Under the pieces are notes generated by a model, which saw nothing but the letters and a program-made list of their open reading frames with translations, was not told the origin of the DNA and did no database searches. Below, in pieces: positions 63,286-64,000 of a stretch of 64,000 nt of DNA. The translations under genes were made by a program, and so were the position numbers. Origin of the DNA: Crossaster papposus (lineage: Eukaryota; Echinodermata; Asteroidea; Velatida; Solasteridae); the NCBI GenBank assembly GCA_037893245.1, contig JBAIAA010000697.1:992001-1056000 (forward strand), read 5' to 3'. The first letter of the stretch is position 1; each line of letters begins with the position of its first letter.

Positions 63286-63692
63286 GGCGTGATTTTTGTC
63301 CAGCATGGTAAAGGCCAATTATCATAACTGGTCGTATCTAAACCACACTGAATGGAAGAAACTTAGTTTCTCGGAACCTTGCTTTCCCTTAAATTAAACT
63401 CATCCAACAATAAACTTACAATCCAAAAATAGTCAATTAAAATGAGCACCATCCGAACTCGAACCCCAATGTTACGATCTATAACCTAACCCATTATCTA
63501 CTTAGCTACTGTGAGAGGTCGACAGGAGCCGTTTTTGAAAGTGCTTTAATGTACCTCTGGCATACGTGTAACTAGTTGACTGAGCAATAACAATATATGT
63601 TAGTATTATTGTTGAAACTACTGAATAATCATGACGCGAGAGGTGTAGAAACGCCCATTTACCCTTCCCCATAGCGGGGGAAAAAATGTCGC
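63286..63692 (-). mobile_element. 407 bp insertion with 8 bp target duplication and tRNA-like pol III boxes
   Basis: GGCCCGGA flanks both sides exactly (63278-63285 and 63693-63700). The neighbouring Gypsy copy has the uninterrupted site. The ends are weakly inverted (GGCGTGATTTTTG against GCGACATTTTTTCC). On the minus strand it holds a tRNA-like part with A-box-like 'agctaagtagataatggg' and B box GGTTCGAGTTC (near 63450). The left 250 bp of the family recur at 4300-4590. An 8 bp duplication with such ends points to a hAT-type non-autonomous element, while the boxes point to a SINE. Confidence 0.75.
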
Positions 63693-64000
63693 GGCCCGGA
63701 CGAGTCGAGTGGGTGGTTTTTTGAACTCACACCTGTGGCATTTCCGGCACCACTCTTCCGCCTGACGTCGCATTCATTGGAAGTACACTGACGCCTGTTT
63801 CAGCCGAGCAACCGCCCGGGCAACCCCCAAGTGCCCCGATGTCCTGCCATTATGGGTCAACCGCTAGACGACCTTTGCCCGCGTCCACAGGACCACTATT
63901 TTCAACGCCAGGGGTTCGCCATGGAGCTGCTCCCACCTTATCTGCAATACGCCGTGAGACAGTCGCAGGTAGGGCCTTCCACTTACCAAAACTTCGAGCC

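Larger units (their letters stand above)
59640..64000 (-). mobile_element. Ty3/Gypsy-type LTR retrotransposon fossil, two partial copies, broken
   Basis: GC-rich block on the minus strand with integrase as its clearest part. The core/C-terminal region 'NRTVKTKLGLFVQENQYDWD' is followed by 'LPYVMMAYRSSQHD' and 'MLMLGREVRLPLDLMVGQP'. It occurs twice (60924-61322 and 62612-63049), each with more integrase on its right; a GPF-type C-terminal domain is at 62370-62600. 60000-60700 may be the gag-side region, which is uncertain. Both copies are broken at several points and neither LTRs nor a protease/RT region are recognised. The two copies are very alike, so the duplication is fairly recent. The right copy runs off the window. 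Confidence 0.75.

Overview
This looks like about 64 kb of a repeat-rich invertebrate animal genome. Genes are split by introns with GT..AG borders. The repeats are CR1/L2-type LINEs, tRNA-derived SINEs, several families of small inverted-repeat transposons, a Ty3/Gypsy fossil and many long poly-G/poly-C runs. A tandemly duplicated NACHT-LRR (NLR) gene of the expanded innate-immunity type suggests a marine deuterostome such as an amphioxus, hemichordate or echinoderm. That taxon is inference; no rRNA or marker gene is present.

Layout. 1-10130: a possible membrane-segment exon running off the left edge (minus strand), dispersed ~1.8 kb repeat copies, an orphan transmembrane first exon (2880-3009) and AT-rich noncoding DNA. 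10131-20344: a ~9.9 kb block and a 320 bp block with the same ends (59 bp on the left, 71 bp on the right). The large block holds a LINE scrap, a SINE and a 3.5 kb satellite. 20345-24445: two more copies of the 1.8 kb repeat; one is split by a foldback transposon with a perfect 8 bp target duplication.

24446-41385: the main host locus. Four phase-matched exons (24446-24587, 25802-25858, 36005-36085, 36475 onward) predict an NLR with a short glycosylatable outer N-terminus, one membrane span, a basic stop-transfer stretch, then NACHT and leucine-rich repeats. Its 10 kb second intron contains a RecQ-helicase-like fragment, a long inverted repeat and a CR1 LINE inserted into an L2-like LINE. A second NLR copy (38697-41385) follows directly. 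It lacks the P-loop end and carries an array of near-identical 168 bp LRR modules. Both copies have frame breaks.

41450-48134: a LINE fragment, local duplications and noncoding DNA. 48135-53970: eleven consecutive exons in perfect phase agreement encode an acidic, zinc-finger-bearing protein with a helical C-terminal part. One 21-nt micro-exon is amplified in a 50 bp tandem repeat. 49685-50533 is a run of four inverted-repeat elements inside one intron. 54000-58163: noncoding with an extreme G-rich array, then a promoter-like stretch and the first exon (58164-58209) of an unidentified secreted or membrane protein. 58290-59340: SINE, TTAA-flanked element and a Harbinger-type Myb/SANT-like fragment. 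59640-64000: GC-rich, broken Ty3/Gypsy copies on the minus strand, one carrying a 407 bp insertion.

All identifications rest on reading motifs, splice borders and internal repeats by eye. No database search was possible.
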